A stretch of 64,000 bases of DNA from Chamaecrista fasciculata. Taxonomy: Eukaryota; Streptophyta; Magnoliopsida; Fabales; Fabaceae. The stretch covers positions 1 to 64,000 of the forward strand of contig QANZ01000304.1 in NCBI GenBank assembly GCA_003254925.1, given 5' to 3'. Position 1 is the first letter of the stretch, and the number at the start of each line of letters is the position of its first letter. A program made the translations under genes and the position numbers. Below, in pieces: positions 36,758-48,395 of the stretch. The notes beneath the pieces are model-generated. The model did not search any database, had not been told where the DNA came from, and saw only the letters and a list, made by a program, of their open reading frames with translations.

Positions 36758-37135
36758 GGGCAAAAGCACCTATTTTGTTCGCAAACTTTACACTTGCTCT
36801 TAATTTCGTTTCCAGACTTTTTTTACTGTCAATTTTGTCCCCAATCTTTCACATTTTCGTCAATTTTATCATTTGCTCTTACTTTAACCAAATATTAACG
36901 ACAGAATCTATGTGACTAATGATATATAATGTAAAATTGATAGAAAAAGAAACTCAATTCCTAACTCAGATTGAAAAACCAAAAGCAGTCTGTCTTTAAT
37001 TTATTAAAAGAAGTTAGTCAAAGGATAAAATTGACGAAAACGTGAAAGATTGGGGATGAAATTGACAGCAAAAAAAGATTAGGGACAAAATTGATAGCAA
37101 GTGTAAAGTTTAGGGACGAAATGAGTGCTTTTGCC
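36758..37135. mobile_element. Mutator-type MITE, family I
   Basis: The ends are GGGCAAAAGCACCTATTTTG and the inverse of GAGTGCTTTTGCC, flanked by the exact 9-bp duplication ATTAATTTT (36749-36757, 37136-37144). Inner arms contain GTCCCCAATCTTTCACATTT-type sequence and its inverse. Non-coding. Confidence 0.8.
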
Positions 37136-37145
37136 ATTAATTTTT

Positions 37146-37565
37146 GGTCAAAGTGTAATTTGATCCCTTATCTTTTAGTCAGATTACATCTTTTTTTTTC
37201 TTTTACAGTTTTGGTAATTTGGTCTCATATCTTTGCAAAAGTTTCCACCGTTAGTTTTACCTTGAATTTTTCCTCCGTTAATTATGACATGGACAACTGA
37301 CTTGGTGGAGAAAGAAAGCTAACGTGACCAAGTGGGATGAGATGGACTTAAATTTGGTCTCATATCTTTCTAAAATATTTCAAATGTGGTTTCATCCAAG
37401 TCAATTGTCCACGTCACATTTAATTAATGGAGGGAGATAGACAGAATTTAGTGTGAGTGGAATCTTTTACAAAGATATGAAACTAAATTAAAACTGGAAA
37501 AGAAAAAGATAATTGTCTGATTTGTAACTTGAACAAAAGATAAGGGATAAAATTGCATTTTGGCC
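37146..37565. mobile_element. Mutator-type MITE, family II
   Basis: The ends are GGTCAAAGTGTAATTTGATC and the inverse of AAATTGCATTTTGGCC, with the exact 9-bp duplication TTAATTTTT (37137-37145, 37566-37574). Its left duplication overlaps the right duplication of the family I element next to it. Confidence 0.8.
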
Positions 37566-37574
37566 TTAATTTTT

Positions 37575-38979
37575 TATTGTAATTAAATTAATTAATCTGT
37601 ACACTTAGTGTGCCAAGTCTTGTTTAAACGTGCATGCCACCCCAAAGCAACACCAAAATCCACCCTATTTTATCATTTTAAATCTCCTATCAATTATTAA
37701 CCAACGCCCAAACAAAAGAATAGAAAAATCTTTAATAACAGGCCATACCGAGTCTATGTACCTGACCAATTCAAGATATGATCGATCCATGAAACACAGA
37801 AAAGAAAGAAAAGAAAGAAATTAAAAAGGTGATGATATATATATAATGACAGAATGAAAAGAATTGAATATTACATATACAAATTTAACCAATCTGATAG
37901 AAAGGCTTTGTGGGCATGAATGCGAGACATGCAGAGAATATAAGGTTTATAAGCATGACGTATAACTGTAGTGATGAAGAAACAAGTTTTAAGATTTATA
38001 ATAACGCCATAGTGGAAAACGTCACTGGCCACTTTGCATGTCGCAGCGATGCTGAAATATCATCTCACTCACATTGCAAATACAATGAACTTTCAGTTTC
38101 GTGTATTAAAATAACCTCCAATTTGCTTCCATTTCCAAATCCTTTGAGGTGACACATATAGGAAAATACAAGCATGAATATATATTTAATTTATATAATT
38201 ATATACAATAATTCACAAATCACAACCCTCATGGTGGAAATTAATTAATATATTAATTGTACGTGCCTAGCTAGATATATATATAGCTAGCTACCTTTTT
38301 TATATATAATTAGTTAGTTTGAAAAATATATATGGATGGGATCGTTTCAACTTGGTTGAAAGGGTTCATCACTTCATCAATCTGTATACAGGAGCTAGCT
38401 TTCCGATTCCCATCTGTGATGTGGATTGAAAGCAACTTAATTAATCATTGCAATTTGGAATTATTTTTGCCTTCAATAATTTAAGATATTTGGAAAAGTC
38501 ACCAACCATTGCTCGCCACTTAATTTCTTGAAAGTAATTTTATTTTCGATATTTTGTGCTTAATTATATTAAGCTCCCATGCATCTTCTTCATTATGTAT
38601 TCGTGAAGATCTAATGAATTTACCAGTAATTAACATTCTCTTTTCATATATATAAACACACGCATGTATTATTCTTGATTATGTTATTTACGAATCAAAC
38701 ATATCCATGCATGTCTCTTTTCTATGTAATTCAGAATTTCGTATCGCAGCTAATTTGCACTAGATCAATTCAAAAGAATCAAAATTGGGTACAATTATAT
38801 ATGTATGAACATTTGAAACCTTACCCTTCAGAAATTATACTAAGCTACTATGTATTTCTCAACGAGAAGAAATACAAAGAATTAATTTAAAATGTAATTT
38901 ACTACTTTTCATACGCAAATTTTTACTTTTAAAAAAATATAAAAATTCCTAAGAAGAAACTTGTGATCTGAAGCATTTT
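37575..38979. other. Intergenic stretch
   Basis: AT-rich apart from 37895-38150, which is less biased and contains an 80-codon plus ORF (37910-38152) without recognisable motifs. A weak hairpin around 38331-38430 was examined and rejected as a microRNA. No gene is supported. Confidence 0.5.
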
Positions 38980-38994
38980 AACATAATCTTATAT

Positions 38995-39520
38995 TTTTTT
39001 TTTTGGTGACAAACGGGCCTAAAGGCCAAACACAAGAAAACCCGAAAACCACAAACAACCGAAAACAACACAGCGCAGCGAAGAGACACAAAAGCCAAAC
39101 AAGGTCATCATCTCTCTCCCCTAGCAAAACCTAACCCTAACGAATCTCTCAACAAGCGGAGCTTCAACTCCGGTGGAGGCGAGTCAGCCCACATCTCAAG
39201 CACGGCATCACGACGCTGAGTACCAAGATTCGCCATAAAATCAGCACAGTAGTTAGCTTCACGCCAGATTTGGCGAATTCTCCACTCATCGAAGGTAGCA
39301 AGCCGATGAATAGTCTCCTTCACAATCCCATGAATCTCCACAGGGCAGTTAGTCGGCTCCTTAACAGCATCAACAACAATACACGAATCACTCTCCAGCA
39401 TAATTTTTTTGATTCCCATCGCAGTCGCCATCTGAACCAGCTCCAAGATAGCCCAAGCTTCAGCTTTAATTATCGAAACATCACCCAGATATCTACAGAA
39501 GCCACGCATCCATCTCCCGA
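38995..39520 (-). mobile_element. 5'-truncated LINE with RNase H domain
   Basis: Exact 15-bp duplications AACATAATCTTATAT lie at 38980-38994 and 39521-39535, and a poly-A tail (T run at 38995-39003 on plus) ends the minus-strand element. The frame 39108-39520 encodes an RNase H (RVT_3) domain: IIKAEAWAILELVQMA, LESDSCIVVDAV, WREANYCADFMANLGTQRRD. It is intact enough to read but lacks the reverse transcriptase. Upstream codons beyond 39520 are host flank. Confidence 0.88.
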
Positions 39521-39535
39521 AACATAATCTTATAT

Positions 39536-40662
39536 AGACCAAAATATCATGTATTAATTCTTTCAAATACAAATATGCAAATAATCTCATTCAACTATGT
39601 CTAGTTGCAAATAGAATCCTATCAACTATCAAATCTAGCAAATAATTTTTCCTTCAACCATCAAATATATTTCTTTTACTACTGTATGGTCTAGTTGCTA
39701 ACATCTCTCTTAAAATTAGAAAAGCTAGCGAATATTAGCATGCACATTTGTTTTTCACAATTTTTTAAATTCTAGTATTTTTAAATAGTTTTTTTTAGAT
39801 TTTTTTAGTAGATGATATGATAAAGATTTTGAAAACAACTAAATATGTATATACATGAAAATATTATGTTTAAACTATATACACTGAGTTAGATCAGAGT
39901 GTTAATATTGTGAAAGTATTTGTTAAATTTTATATCCATATATAGAGTATTTACACCATAATTGAAGGGAAAGTATTTGCTATATTATTGATGTTTTTAC
40001 AATAAAGGACCAATAATATCGTGTTATGTGTACGGAGTTTGACTTTGCCATGGATTGGAGATGCTTCAAATGGAACCTTAATTGTGATTCATCATTGCAA
40101 GAAATACAAGACATGATTAATTTAATTATCCGATTGAAGGAACCGAGTAAGAGATCCCTATACCTCAACCTATTTCATTAGTAGTATTCACCCGTCATCA
40201 TAACGTTCTCTTAATTATTTTTTTTGTATTGAGACAAATATTATGTTTAGTTCTTTAAATTAAACTTGACCTAGTTTATTAAAATTCAGGCTGAGACCCA
40301 AATGTATGTGAACCCTTGATTTAGTCCGACTCGATCTTGTGCATCCTAAACTTACCAACTATTTGATCGGTTAATGGATTTATTTGTATCATGGATATAT
40401 GATAATTTTACTCAAAATAAATACTTTTATATATGTTAGTATACCAAACAAACTTTCGTAACATAAAAATACGTTTTATTATATATCAACATTTACTTTT
40501 TTTAAATTATACTATTTTAAGTTTATCAAAAAAAATTATACTATTATATATATATATATATATATATAATAAGCTATTTGATCAGCCTGATTTTTCGTTT
40601 CTGATTAATTAAAACTACCTTGACTGCTTGACAGGGTAAGCAAGCAACCGAGTACATATATA
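39536..40662. other. Intergenic stretch
   Basis: AT-rich; holds a micro-insertion at 40517-40532 and an (AT)n tract at 40545-40568. No gene is seen. Confidence 0.55.
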
Positions 40663-40874
40663 TCTATATATAGTATAGGAAATATATATATATATATATC
40701 TAATATTATATGGTTCCACCCCTTTCTGATCGTCCATGTTTAAAATTATAATCTGAAATTAAAAATAAGAGAAAATTTATTATTTGGTCTCTCTTTCTTT
40801 ACTAAGTTAACAATTTACCCTTATTTATTTTACATACATATTTGCGTGCTCGTTAGGGCACGCAAAGCCCCTAG
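40663..40874 (+). mobile_element. Mini-Helitron candidate, 212 bp
   Basis: The 5' end is TCTATATATAGTATAGG after an A (40662). The 3' end is a GC-rich hairpin (TTTGCGTGC ... GGCACGCAAA, 40841-40866) followed by GCCCCTAG and a T at 40875. TC start, subterminal hairpin, CTRR end and A/T insertion flanks are the Helitron signature. It has no coding capacity. The 5' end is less certain than the 3' end. Confidence 0.55.
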
Positions 40875-41111
40875 TATATATATATATATATGAAGCAAAG
40901 GTAGAGTAATAGACGACGCATTTAATTTTGTTTGTTAAGCAATAGAGAATATAATGTCTTTTACATCACAGTTTTGTCTGCAAGTATTTGGATTAAACCT
41001 CATCCATCATCATTCTGAATTTGTTAATTGGGTTCCCTACTTATTTTCTGGGATTTCCTTTCATCATTGATTTACTTTGCTCTTTTCATTCATTTTCATT
41101 AATATATTATA

Positions 41112-41639
41112 GGCAAAAGTACTAATTTCATCCCCAAACTTTACACCAACTGTCAATTTCGTCCCAAAACTTTTTTTGCTGTCATCTTCGTCCCCAAACT
41201 TTACAATAGCTGTCAATTTCATCCCCAATCTTTTTTTGCTGTCGATTTCGTCCCCAAACTTTACATCAACTGTCAATTTCGTCCCCGATCTTTCACATTT
41301 TCGTCAATTTTATCATTTGACTAACTTCTTTTAATAAATTAACGACAGACTGCATCCTGTTTTTGAATCTAAGTTAGGATTTGAGTTTCTTTTTCTATCA
41401 ATTTTACATTATATATCGTTAGCCACATAGATTTTGTCGTCAATATTTGGCTAAAGTAAGAGCAAAGGATAGAATTGACCAAAATGTGAAAGATTAGGGA
41501 CGAAATTGACAGCAAAACAATATTGGGGATGAAATTGACAGCATGTGTAAAGTTTGGGGACGAAATTGACAGTAAAGAAAGATTGGGGACGAAATTGACA
41601 GCAGGTGTAAAGTTTGGGGACGAAATGAATACTTTTGCC
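41112..41639. mobile_element. Mutator-type MITE, family I, with amplified arms
   Basis: The ends are GGCAAAAGTACTAATTTCAT and the inverse of GAAATGAATACTTTTGCC, with the exact 9-bp duplication TATATTATA (41103-41111, 41640-41648). The left arm contains about three to four diverged tandem units of roughly 45-90 bp carrying CCCCAAACTTTACA and TGTCAATTTCGTCCC. The right arm carries the inverse. Repetitive ORFs at 41064-41276 and 41523-41861 arise from these units and are not genes. Confidence 0.85.
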
Positions 41640-41666
41640 TATATTATAATTTCATTTTACTTTTTA

Positions 41667-42089
41667 GGCCAAAGTGCAAATTTGGTTCCATATCTTTTGC
41701 TTAGTTCTCAATTTGGTCTTATATATATTTTTGTTGCACTTTTAGTCCAATATCTTTGCAAAAGGCCCCAATTTGATCCCATATCATTTTTAGTCCCATA
41801 TTTTTTGGTTATGTTGCAAAATTGGTCTTGTATCTTTGCAAAAGGATCAACCGTTAATTGATTTTTTTACAAAAGATATGAGACCATTTCTACACTTGAT
41901 TCAAAGATATATATAGGATCAATTATGCAATTGACCCAAATATGTGTAACCAAATCTCTATAACAAAAAAAGATATGAGACCAAATTTGGATCTGACCAA
42001 AAATATGAGACCAAAAGTGCAGCAAAAAAAGATATGAGATCAAATTAGGAACTGAGTGAAAGAGAGGAGACGAAATTAAAACTTTAGCC
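41667..42089. mobile_element. Mutator-type MITE, family II
   Basis: The ends are GGCCAAAGTGCAAATTTGGT and the inverse of GAAATTAAAACTTTAGCC, with the exact 9-bp duplication TACTTTTTA (41658-41666, 42090-42098). It sits 27 bp right of a family I element, as at 37146. Confidence 0.85.
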
Positions 42090-42098
42090 TACTTTTTA

Positions 42099-42568
42099 TA
42101 TATTTTTGCTTCACCTGGCCGGCCAGAGACTCGGCTAATTCTCTGCCCTAGATTCTGAGTTTTGAATGAGAAAATTGTCCTCATGTATAAGTTGTCCTCA
42201 AACAAAAATTAATTAAGGATTAATATTATCCTCTGATTAATTATCTCACAAGAATCCTTGTACGACAAAACAAACCTGGCCAACTTCAATTATCCAGGCC
42301 ATATAAAACTGGTTCTACACGAACCTTGATCAGGTTTGAAGAAGTAGCATTATTATAGTTGAATTTCATAAATATTATATCATGAGTTCAGGTTGTTTAT
42401 GAAAAAGATTTTATTAATAGAAATAAAACTTATTCTGATGACATTTACATCTCGAAATGATTAGTATTTAACTGTCAACCATCACTTATTTTTTTCTATT
42501 ATTAGAATATCGACATATCGCTTCCTTCTTATAAAAAAAAAAAATAACTATTTTATATATCAAACACA
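42099..42568. other. Intergenic stretch
   Basis: AT-rich sequence with no gene signal or clear element. Confidence 0.5.
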
Positions 42569-42576
42569 TATTACCG

Positions 42577-43470
42577 AGGGTTTCAAAATCGAATCGGTCG
42601 AAGTAACGATTCAAGGTTCAATAGTTCCACCGTTCATAAATTAATTAATTAATAATTAATAGACCAATAAAATAATAAATTACTAATCATAATTTAAAAA
42701 ATTCTATATGTAATAAAATTTAAATTTAACATGTCATAATTAAATTTATAAAGAGTCATTATAACATAAATATAGTCAAATAAACACAATAAGAAAATAA
42801 ACTACAATCAAGCCAAACAATAAAAAAGAAATAAACCACTAACAAGGAAATACACCAAATCAGGCCAAACTACAAAAAGAAAATAAACTACAAGAAATAA
42901 ATAAATCACAATAAGAAAATAAACTACAAGTAGGAAATAAATATTCACCCTATTAATTAGAAACAAACAGCCGACCCTATTCACATTTCGAACGACAAAA
43001 CAGAGCAGAAACATAGCATGCAAAGACAATGGGAAATGAATTTTAGAGCAGTGGCGAAGAGGAAAGTAACAGAGTAGACAGAGATGATGACTACGACGAT
43101 GTGGGAGTGAAGAGCGATGGCATCATGGGAGTGAAGAAGAAGAGAGGAAAAGAGCGATGGTGGAGTCGAGTCAGCTAGGGTTGGAGTTAGATTAGGGAAA
43201 TGATGATTGAAAATGAAGTAAGGATTGAACCGATTTTTTTAAAAAAAATCAGATGCAAAACGACACCATTTTGAGCAATTGAGAGAAAAAAACAAGAGTT
43301 TGGCTGAACCCCCAAACTGTCAGTTCAATTCGGTTTTGGCGGTTCATGGCCGGTTCTTACTGTTCTCTGGTGGTTTGCTGTATAGCCGATTTTCTCTATG
43401 ACTCGTACCGGACTGGTGGGCGGTTTATGGTCCAACCGGTTGAACCGGCCGATCCAATTTTAATAACCAT
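42577..43470. mobile_element. hAT-like non-autonomous element
   Basis: The left end AGGGTTTCAAAATCGAATCG and the inverted right end ATGGTTATTAAAATTGGATC are similar, and subterminal AACCGG/CCGGTT words match hAT-like families. The flanks TATTACCG (42569-42576) and TATTACTA (43471-43478) agree at 6 of 8 positions. The GA-rich interior (43030-43200) has no ORF of note. Confidence 0.55.
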
Positions 43471-43614
43471 TATTACTATGTAAAAATTATACTTATTAAC
43501 AAATATACAACTTTATTTCCTTACTTAACTCAAATTAGAGTAAACGAATAAATATCTTAATGGATACTCAGCATCACACTTGAGACTCTACTAACATACA
43601 ATTCTTAGCACACT

Positions 43615-43863
43615 TTACATTATAAAAATCAAAGATATATATATATTTAGTATATTATTATTATTATTATAATAGTAGAAAAACAACATACATGCAGGAA
43701 TATAGTAATTAATTAATAGGGTAGGCCTGAGTGAAGAAATTAAGATGATTCCTAATCCCTGAGGGAAAGAAGTGGGATTGGAGATGTGGACAAAATCACC
43801 AGACACAGGAATTGGAAGTAAGCCCAATACTAATAGTGACGAAAATTGTCGACGCCGCATCAT
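43615..43863 (-). CDS. Candidate secreted or first-exon peptide, unknown
   Basis: The ORF starts MMRRRQFSSLLVLGLLPIPV, a plausible signal peptide with cleavage after VSG, then DFVHISNPTSFPQGLGII. On the minus strand TATAAATA lies near 43995-44002, then a leader with few T-runs leads to the ATG at 43863. A consensus-like splice donor (GTATGTTG, near 43688) occurs before the frame degenerates into AT repeats, so 43690-43863 could be a first exon. I do not recognise the protein and found no second exon. An overlapping plus ORF (43772-44038) is equally unproven. Confidence 0.25.
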   Translation of the reverse strand: MMRRRQFSSLLVLGLLPIPVSGDFVHISNPTSFPQGLGIILISSLRPTLLINYYIPACMLFFYYYNNNNNILNIYISLIFIM

Positions 43864-44039
43864 TTATTTATTTATTTTATGTTTGTTTGTTTGGTTGATT
43901 CTGCTGCTGTATGTCTCTGCAATTAATGTCGGTGTACCGCAGCCAAACTGCTTCGAAGCCAAAACCATGAGCCTTTCCAGTTTCCACATAAATATTTATA
44001 AATATTGTTTTTGTTCTTTTCTTTTATTTTCTTTTTAAT

Positions 44040-45200
44040 TAGGTTCAATGTTTTCCCGCACGTGAAAAACCAACAAAAAGAACTTTGTTTATGGTCAACC
44101 AAAGAACATAAAAGAGATTTGTAACTTTCATCAGTTCAGAATTCAGATCCTCTTCATGTTCTACATAATTCGTTCTTTATGTGAAATTTTCTTTTTTTTT
44201 TAATCAAAAGAAAAAAGTATTCAATTAGACCAAGAATGTTAATACTTCATCGTAAAACTTGCTTTCTTGAACCTGCATTCTCATCTTCAAAAAAAAAACG
44301 GCTGTGTTATGAATTGAATAACTGGGACGAGCTAAACTAATTTATGGCAACGGCAAACAGCAACCGTAAAAAGAAAATGGTGTCTTCTAATAAGATATTG
44401 TAATAAAAATTTTAGTATTAAAAGTCATAAGAATATTAATAATTTTATTTATATTTTTTAAATTGCAGAATTAATATGAAGTTGTTTGATTTCATATGAT
44501 TTTTCTATTTCTTATATTTTATATATTTTTATTAATATATAATCTTAAAAAGACTAACAATTATGTGAAAATTATTATAGTAGTAGAGATTATAATTTAT
44601 ATACTAAAGTGTTTAAACTTTAAAGTGTTTTATTTTTTTGTCAAGACAATTCTTTAAAAAAAATGTTGCTACTCTTTCTTATTGGGTTGGGCTTGTGTCA
44701 ATCTAGTCTTTGTTTTTCGGCCCTGTTTCTTGCCCAGGTCTACTTGTTTGTTTAGGCATTGGCCCTTTTACCGTCACGACACTGCAAAAAAAAAAAAAGT
44801 TACACCAGAAAGCTTAATCTGTGTTCAAAACAAATACTTTTCTATCTTGAAAAGATATATAAATACTTATTAAAATTAAAATAAAATAAAATATTAAAAT
44901 TATCACTTATCAAAAAAAAAATTCTTAAATTTATATTCTAATATTATTTATTTTTATATAAAAAAAATAAACTAAAAATACTTTTTTTGCAATAATTAAA
45001 TACGTATTTAATAATGACCACATTATACACGTAATGAATATACAAATATTTAATTAAAATAAGTGAACTAAAAAGATACCTTTTGTTCTCTGAAGTCTAT
45101 GTAACCAATTTTTTATTTTAAAAATGATAAATATAAATATTCAAATAAAAGACAAATCATTGATTCGTTTTCTTTTTCCTAATAAAAAGAAGATATAAAA
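44040..45200. other. Intergenic stretch
   Basis: AT-rich with poly-A/T runs. A short less biased block at 44665-44785 shows no domain. No gene is seen. Confidence 0.5.
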
Positions 45201-45744
45201 GGTTAAAGGCTTATTTTGGTCTAAAATGTATCCTAGTATTTATTTTGGTCCATTATGTTTCAAAATGTTCAAATTGACCTTAAATGTTTGCAAAATGTTT
45301 CTTTTTGGTCTCAAACTATTGAATATGACTTGTTTTAAGTTCAAACGTGACAACTTTAGACCTATGTATTGTTCTCAAAAAGTATTTTTCTATTCAGTTG
45401 GAGTTGTCAACAAATGAGGTCAAATCGGTCCTAAAAGTATACAGCTTGTTTTATGGTCAAACAAGCAAAGTTGATCGTATATTCATATTTTTCTCGTTTC
45501 AAATTCAAATGCGACAAATTCAGAACTACAAGTTCCTCTTAACAAGTCTTTTGAACTTGAAATGAAGGACGAGAAAAATATGACCAAATTCAATATTTTG
45601 TGACCAAAATGAAACATTTTACCAATATTTAGGACCAAAATGAATCATTTTGCCAACATTTAGGACCAATTTGAACATTTTGAAACATAATGGACCAAAA
45701 TGAACATTATGGCATACATTTAGGACCAAAATGACCCTTTGACC
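45201..45744. mobile_element. Mutator-type MITE, family III
   Basis: The ends are GGTTAAAGGCTTATTTTGGT and the inverse of ACCAAAATGACCCTTTGACC. The interior matches the copies at 24990-25407 and 56424-56960. No exact target duplication is visible here. Confidence 0.7.
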
Positions 45745-46714
45745 AAAAAACTTTAAAACATTCTTTTCTTTTGGTCTGAAAAAGAAAACTTCAGGATATA
45801 ACGGGCCTTTCAACACAGTTCTATAGTGGGCCGAGCCCAAAATATTTTTAAGGCCCAGAAATATTGTAGTCTGTAATATTAAGTTATGACCAACTTTTCA
45901 AAAAAAAAAAAGTTATGACCAATGGACCAATCATATTTGTCCCACTTCTACACATAGAGCAAATTATTATTAGCTAGGGCTTATCTGGTGTCATTCTCAT
46001 TTCATGGAGGAAAAAATCGCTCGCGTTTTTTTTATCATATTTGTCCCACTTCTACACTTTTTTTTTTTATTTCTTGGCCCTTGTTCTTCATTTTTTCTAG
46101 ATTTGCAAGGATAAGTTGTAATAATTGCAATTTTCTTCTTGATATATATATAAATTTCAATTGAATAAGTTAATTTCTTTGTCCTTAAAGTTCTTTTTTT
46201 TTTTATAATAAAAAAAACAAGAATAATGGTAATGTAAAGCACACCAAAACAATATCAATGATTCTTCTCCGAAGCTCAACTCACCTAAACTTTAATTTAC
46301 CAAAAAAAAATATCAATGATTCTTTTTCACTTGAATAAACCTAATAAGAGCAATGAAGAGCAAAAATCATAGCAACAACTATAACATATAATTCGTACGA
46401 TAAATGTACAAAAAAAGAATAACGAGAATTATTAACGTAACAAAAACTCCTCTAATATAAATTAAACGAGAATTATTTAATGTGATAAAAACTCTTTCAA
46501 TACTAAGATCAGTGATAAATTTTATCTTGAAATTAAAGAATATTGAAGACATACTTTTTAAAATGTAGTTTTAAATCTTCAAATTGTGCGATTTTATCGA
46601 TTTTACTCGAGTTTGATCGAGTCTGACTCGAGTTTAGCAAGGTGCGATTTAACAAGATTTTAGTAGGCAAAATCCCGATTTTATGATTTAACTCCTGATT
46701 TTGACAACCATGAT
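45745..46714. other. Intergenic with site-II-like motifs and small duplications
   Basis: At 45798-45860 are three TGGGCC/GGCCCA-type motifs (GGGCC, TGGGCCGAGCCC, AAGGCCCA), which resemble plant housekeeping promoter site II elements. About 150 bp downstream an ATG at 46004 opens only a 30-codon ORF (MEEKIARVFF...). An exact 24-bp direct repeat lies at 45930-45953 and 46034-46057. Micro-insertions occur at 45894-45909 and 46267-46308. A one-sided hAT-like end (TTTTGACAACCATG) lies near 46700. No whole gene is supported. Confidence 0.4.
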
Positions 46715-47413
46715 TGAAGATGTAATTTGAAAATGTATATTGCCTCAATAATAAATACAAGCATGAGTGCATGACTAAAATATATACAAATCACCCCGAG
46801 ATTCTACAACATTCTAAAGGGGACAGCTCAGCTAACGAGTTGGAAAGAGAATATACACTAGAAATGCAGCACATGAGTATAACAGATTTGGTGGTTAGCA
46901 TTGTACTGTTATATACAACAATTGTTGTCTAATCATTCTGTAATATCCCCTTTCAAACTGAGAGGGAGTTCAGCAACTCGAAATTTGTCTCAAAGAGTAT
47001 CCTCAATAAGCTTAACAAAGACTAAATGAGGCCCATATTTTTTAGTAGACAAAATAGTAAGGGGAGGAGAGGATGTAATAGCAGATGCAAAAGAAGAAGA
47101 TATAGCAGGGGAAGAAGAGGCTGAAGAAGGAGAGGATTCCATTGTCGTGAGACTAGAAGAGCTCTAATATCATAAAGAATACTGATGATATAATTTGAAA
47201 ATGTATGTATATTGCCTCAATAATGAATACAAATATAACTAACATTATATACAAAGCAACCCCACATTCTACAACATTCTAAAGGGACAGCTCAGCTAAC
47301 AAACTGAAAAGAGAATAATTATACACTAGAAATGCAGCACATGAGTATAACAGATTTGATGGTTAGCAATATACAGTTGTACACAAGATTTATTGCCTAA
47401 TCATTCTCTAATA
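46715..47413 (-). mobile_element. Miniature Copia derivative
   Basis: Two similar LTRs of about 230 bp (46715-46945 and 47183-47413) flank only about 237 bp. That interior retains a polypurine tract (minus CTCAGTTTGAAAGGGG, near 46949-46964), a degenerate Met-tRNA primer site (minus TATGATATTAGAGC, 47161-47174) and the very start of a gag (MESSPSSASSSPAI on minus). Tract and LTR-edge sequence resemble the Ale-like Copia at 26386-33346. It is a non-autonomous fossil lacking nearly all coding sequence. Confidence 0.75.
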
Positions 47414-48394
47414 GAAATTATCTTATAGATAAGATTAGTTGTGCTTTTATTTTACTTTTTTATTTCAATTGTATTTACAAATTAAATAGTATTTACAAAT
47501 TATTCTTATTGTGTATTATTAGTTCAAAATTATCTAACTAATTGCAAGTGTTGTTTCACTTTTCAATAATATAATTCGATTTGATTTTTTTAAACAAAAA
47601 ACTTAACATACAAAAAACAGTAAAATATGTTAAACTTGTTTTGTTGGAAAAAACAGTCAAATAATTGTATATTAACATGGGATAAGCCACTCTAAACTCT
47701 ATCTAATGGCAATCATCAGTGCGTGGACTTTGAATAAAGAACTAGTGTTGAAATTTGAATAGATAGATATTAAAAACCATCATGATGTACACATCGATGC
47801 TATTGCTTGCCTACCATCTTATGTACTTATTTTGTCTGAAATGCATCTATTTTCGTCTTAAAATTTTATTTAATGTTTATAATTATCCTAAAATTATAGC
47901 TTCTCCAAAAAAAAATAATTAGTATAAATTTCTCTTAACAAACATTTATTTTGTTCGATTAAGACCGTAGCTGAAATTGTTTTCAAAGGAAAAAAAGAAA
48001 AGAAAAAAGAGACCGTAGCTGAAATTTAGATTTTGGATTGATCACTAGGGCCTGCAGATCACTGCTCATATATATTCAACCACAAGACCATTTCTCTTCG
48101 TGCTTCCCCAAAGATAACCTCTGCTACAAATGTTTTATTAATTAACATTTTAAAAAAAATGATTTCCTTTATTCATAAGAAAAAGACTTGAATTCTGCTT
48201 TTAACTGATTTTTCGTGATTATGTTTTTTTTGATGGAGTATTCAAATAGCACATCGTCGTCGCCGGTACCACTTGATATTTTGTTCCATTTGTCTTCATG
48301 AGATTGTTGTTTTAAATTAAGGAATATTTTCAATCTCTTTAAGAGAAATCAATATATCACCTATTAAATAAGACCTTGATTAAATGATTCAAAT
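47414..48394. other. Intergenic stretch
   Basis: AT-rich; holds a micro-insertion at 47979-48009 with exact 17-bp duplications. No gene is seen. Confidence 0.55.
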
Positions 48395-48395
48395 C

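Noticed and set aside
37910-38152. 80-codon plus ORF in a less AT-rich block
   Set aside because: No motif, signal or membrane segment is seen, and no convincing promoter. Kept only as an intergenic note.
38331-38430. Hairpin with TTTCCGATTCCCATC, loosely like miR482/2118
   Set aside because: It matches only part of the mature consensus, pairing is about 10 bp with a bulge, and the outer stem is poor. It does not meet plant microRNA criteria.
41064-41861. Two ORFs with repeated GVKFGDE-like words on opposite strands
   Set aside because: They are translations of the inverted, tandemly repeated arms of a MITE; the same peptide pattern on both strands gives this away.
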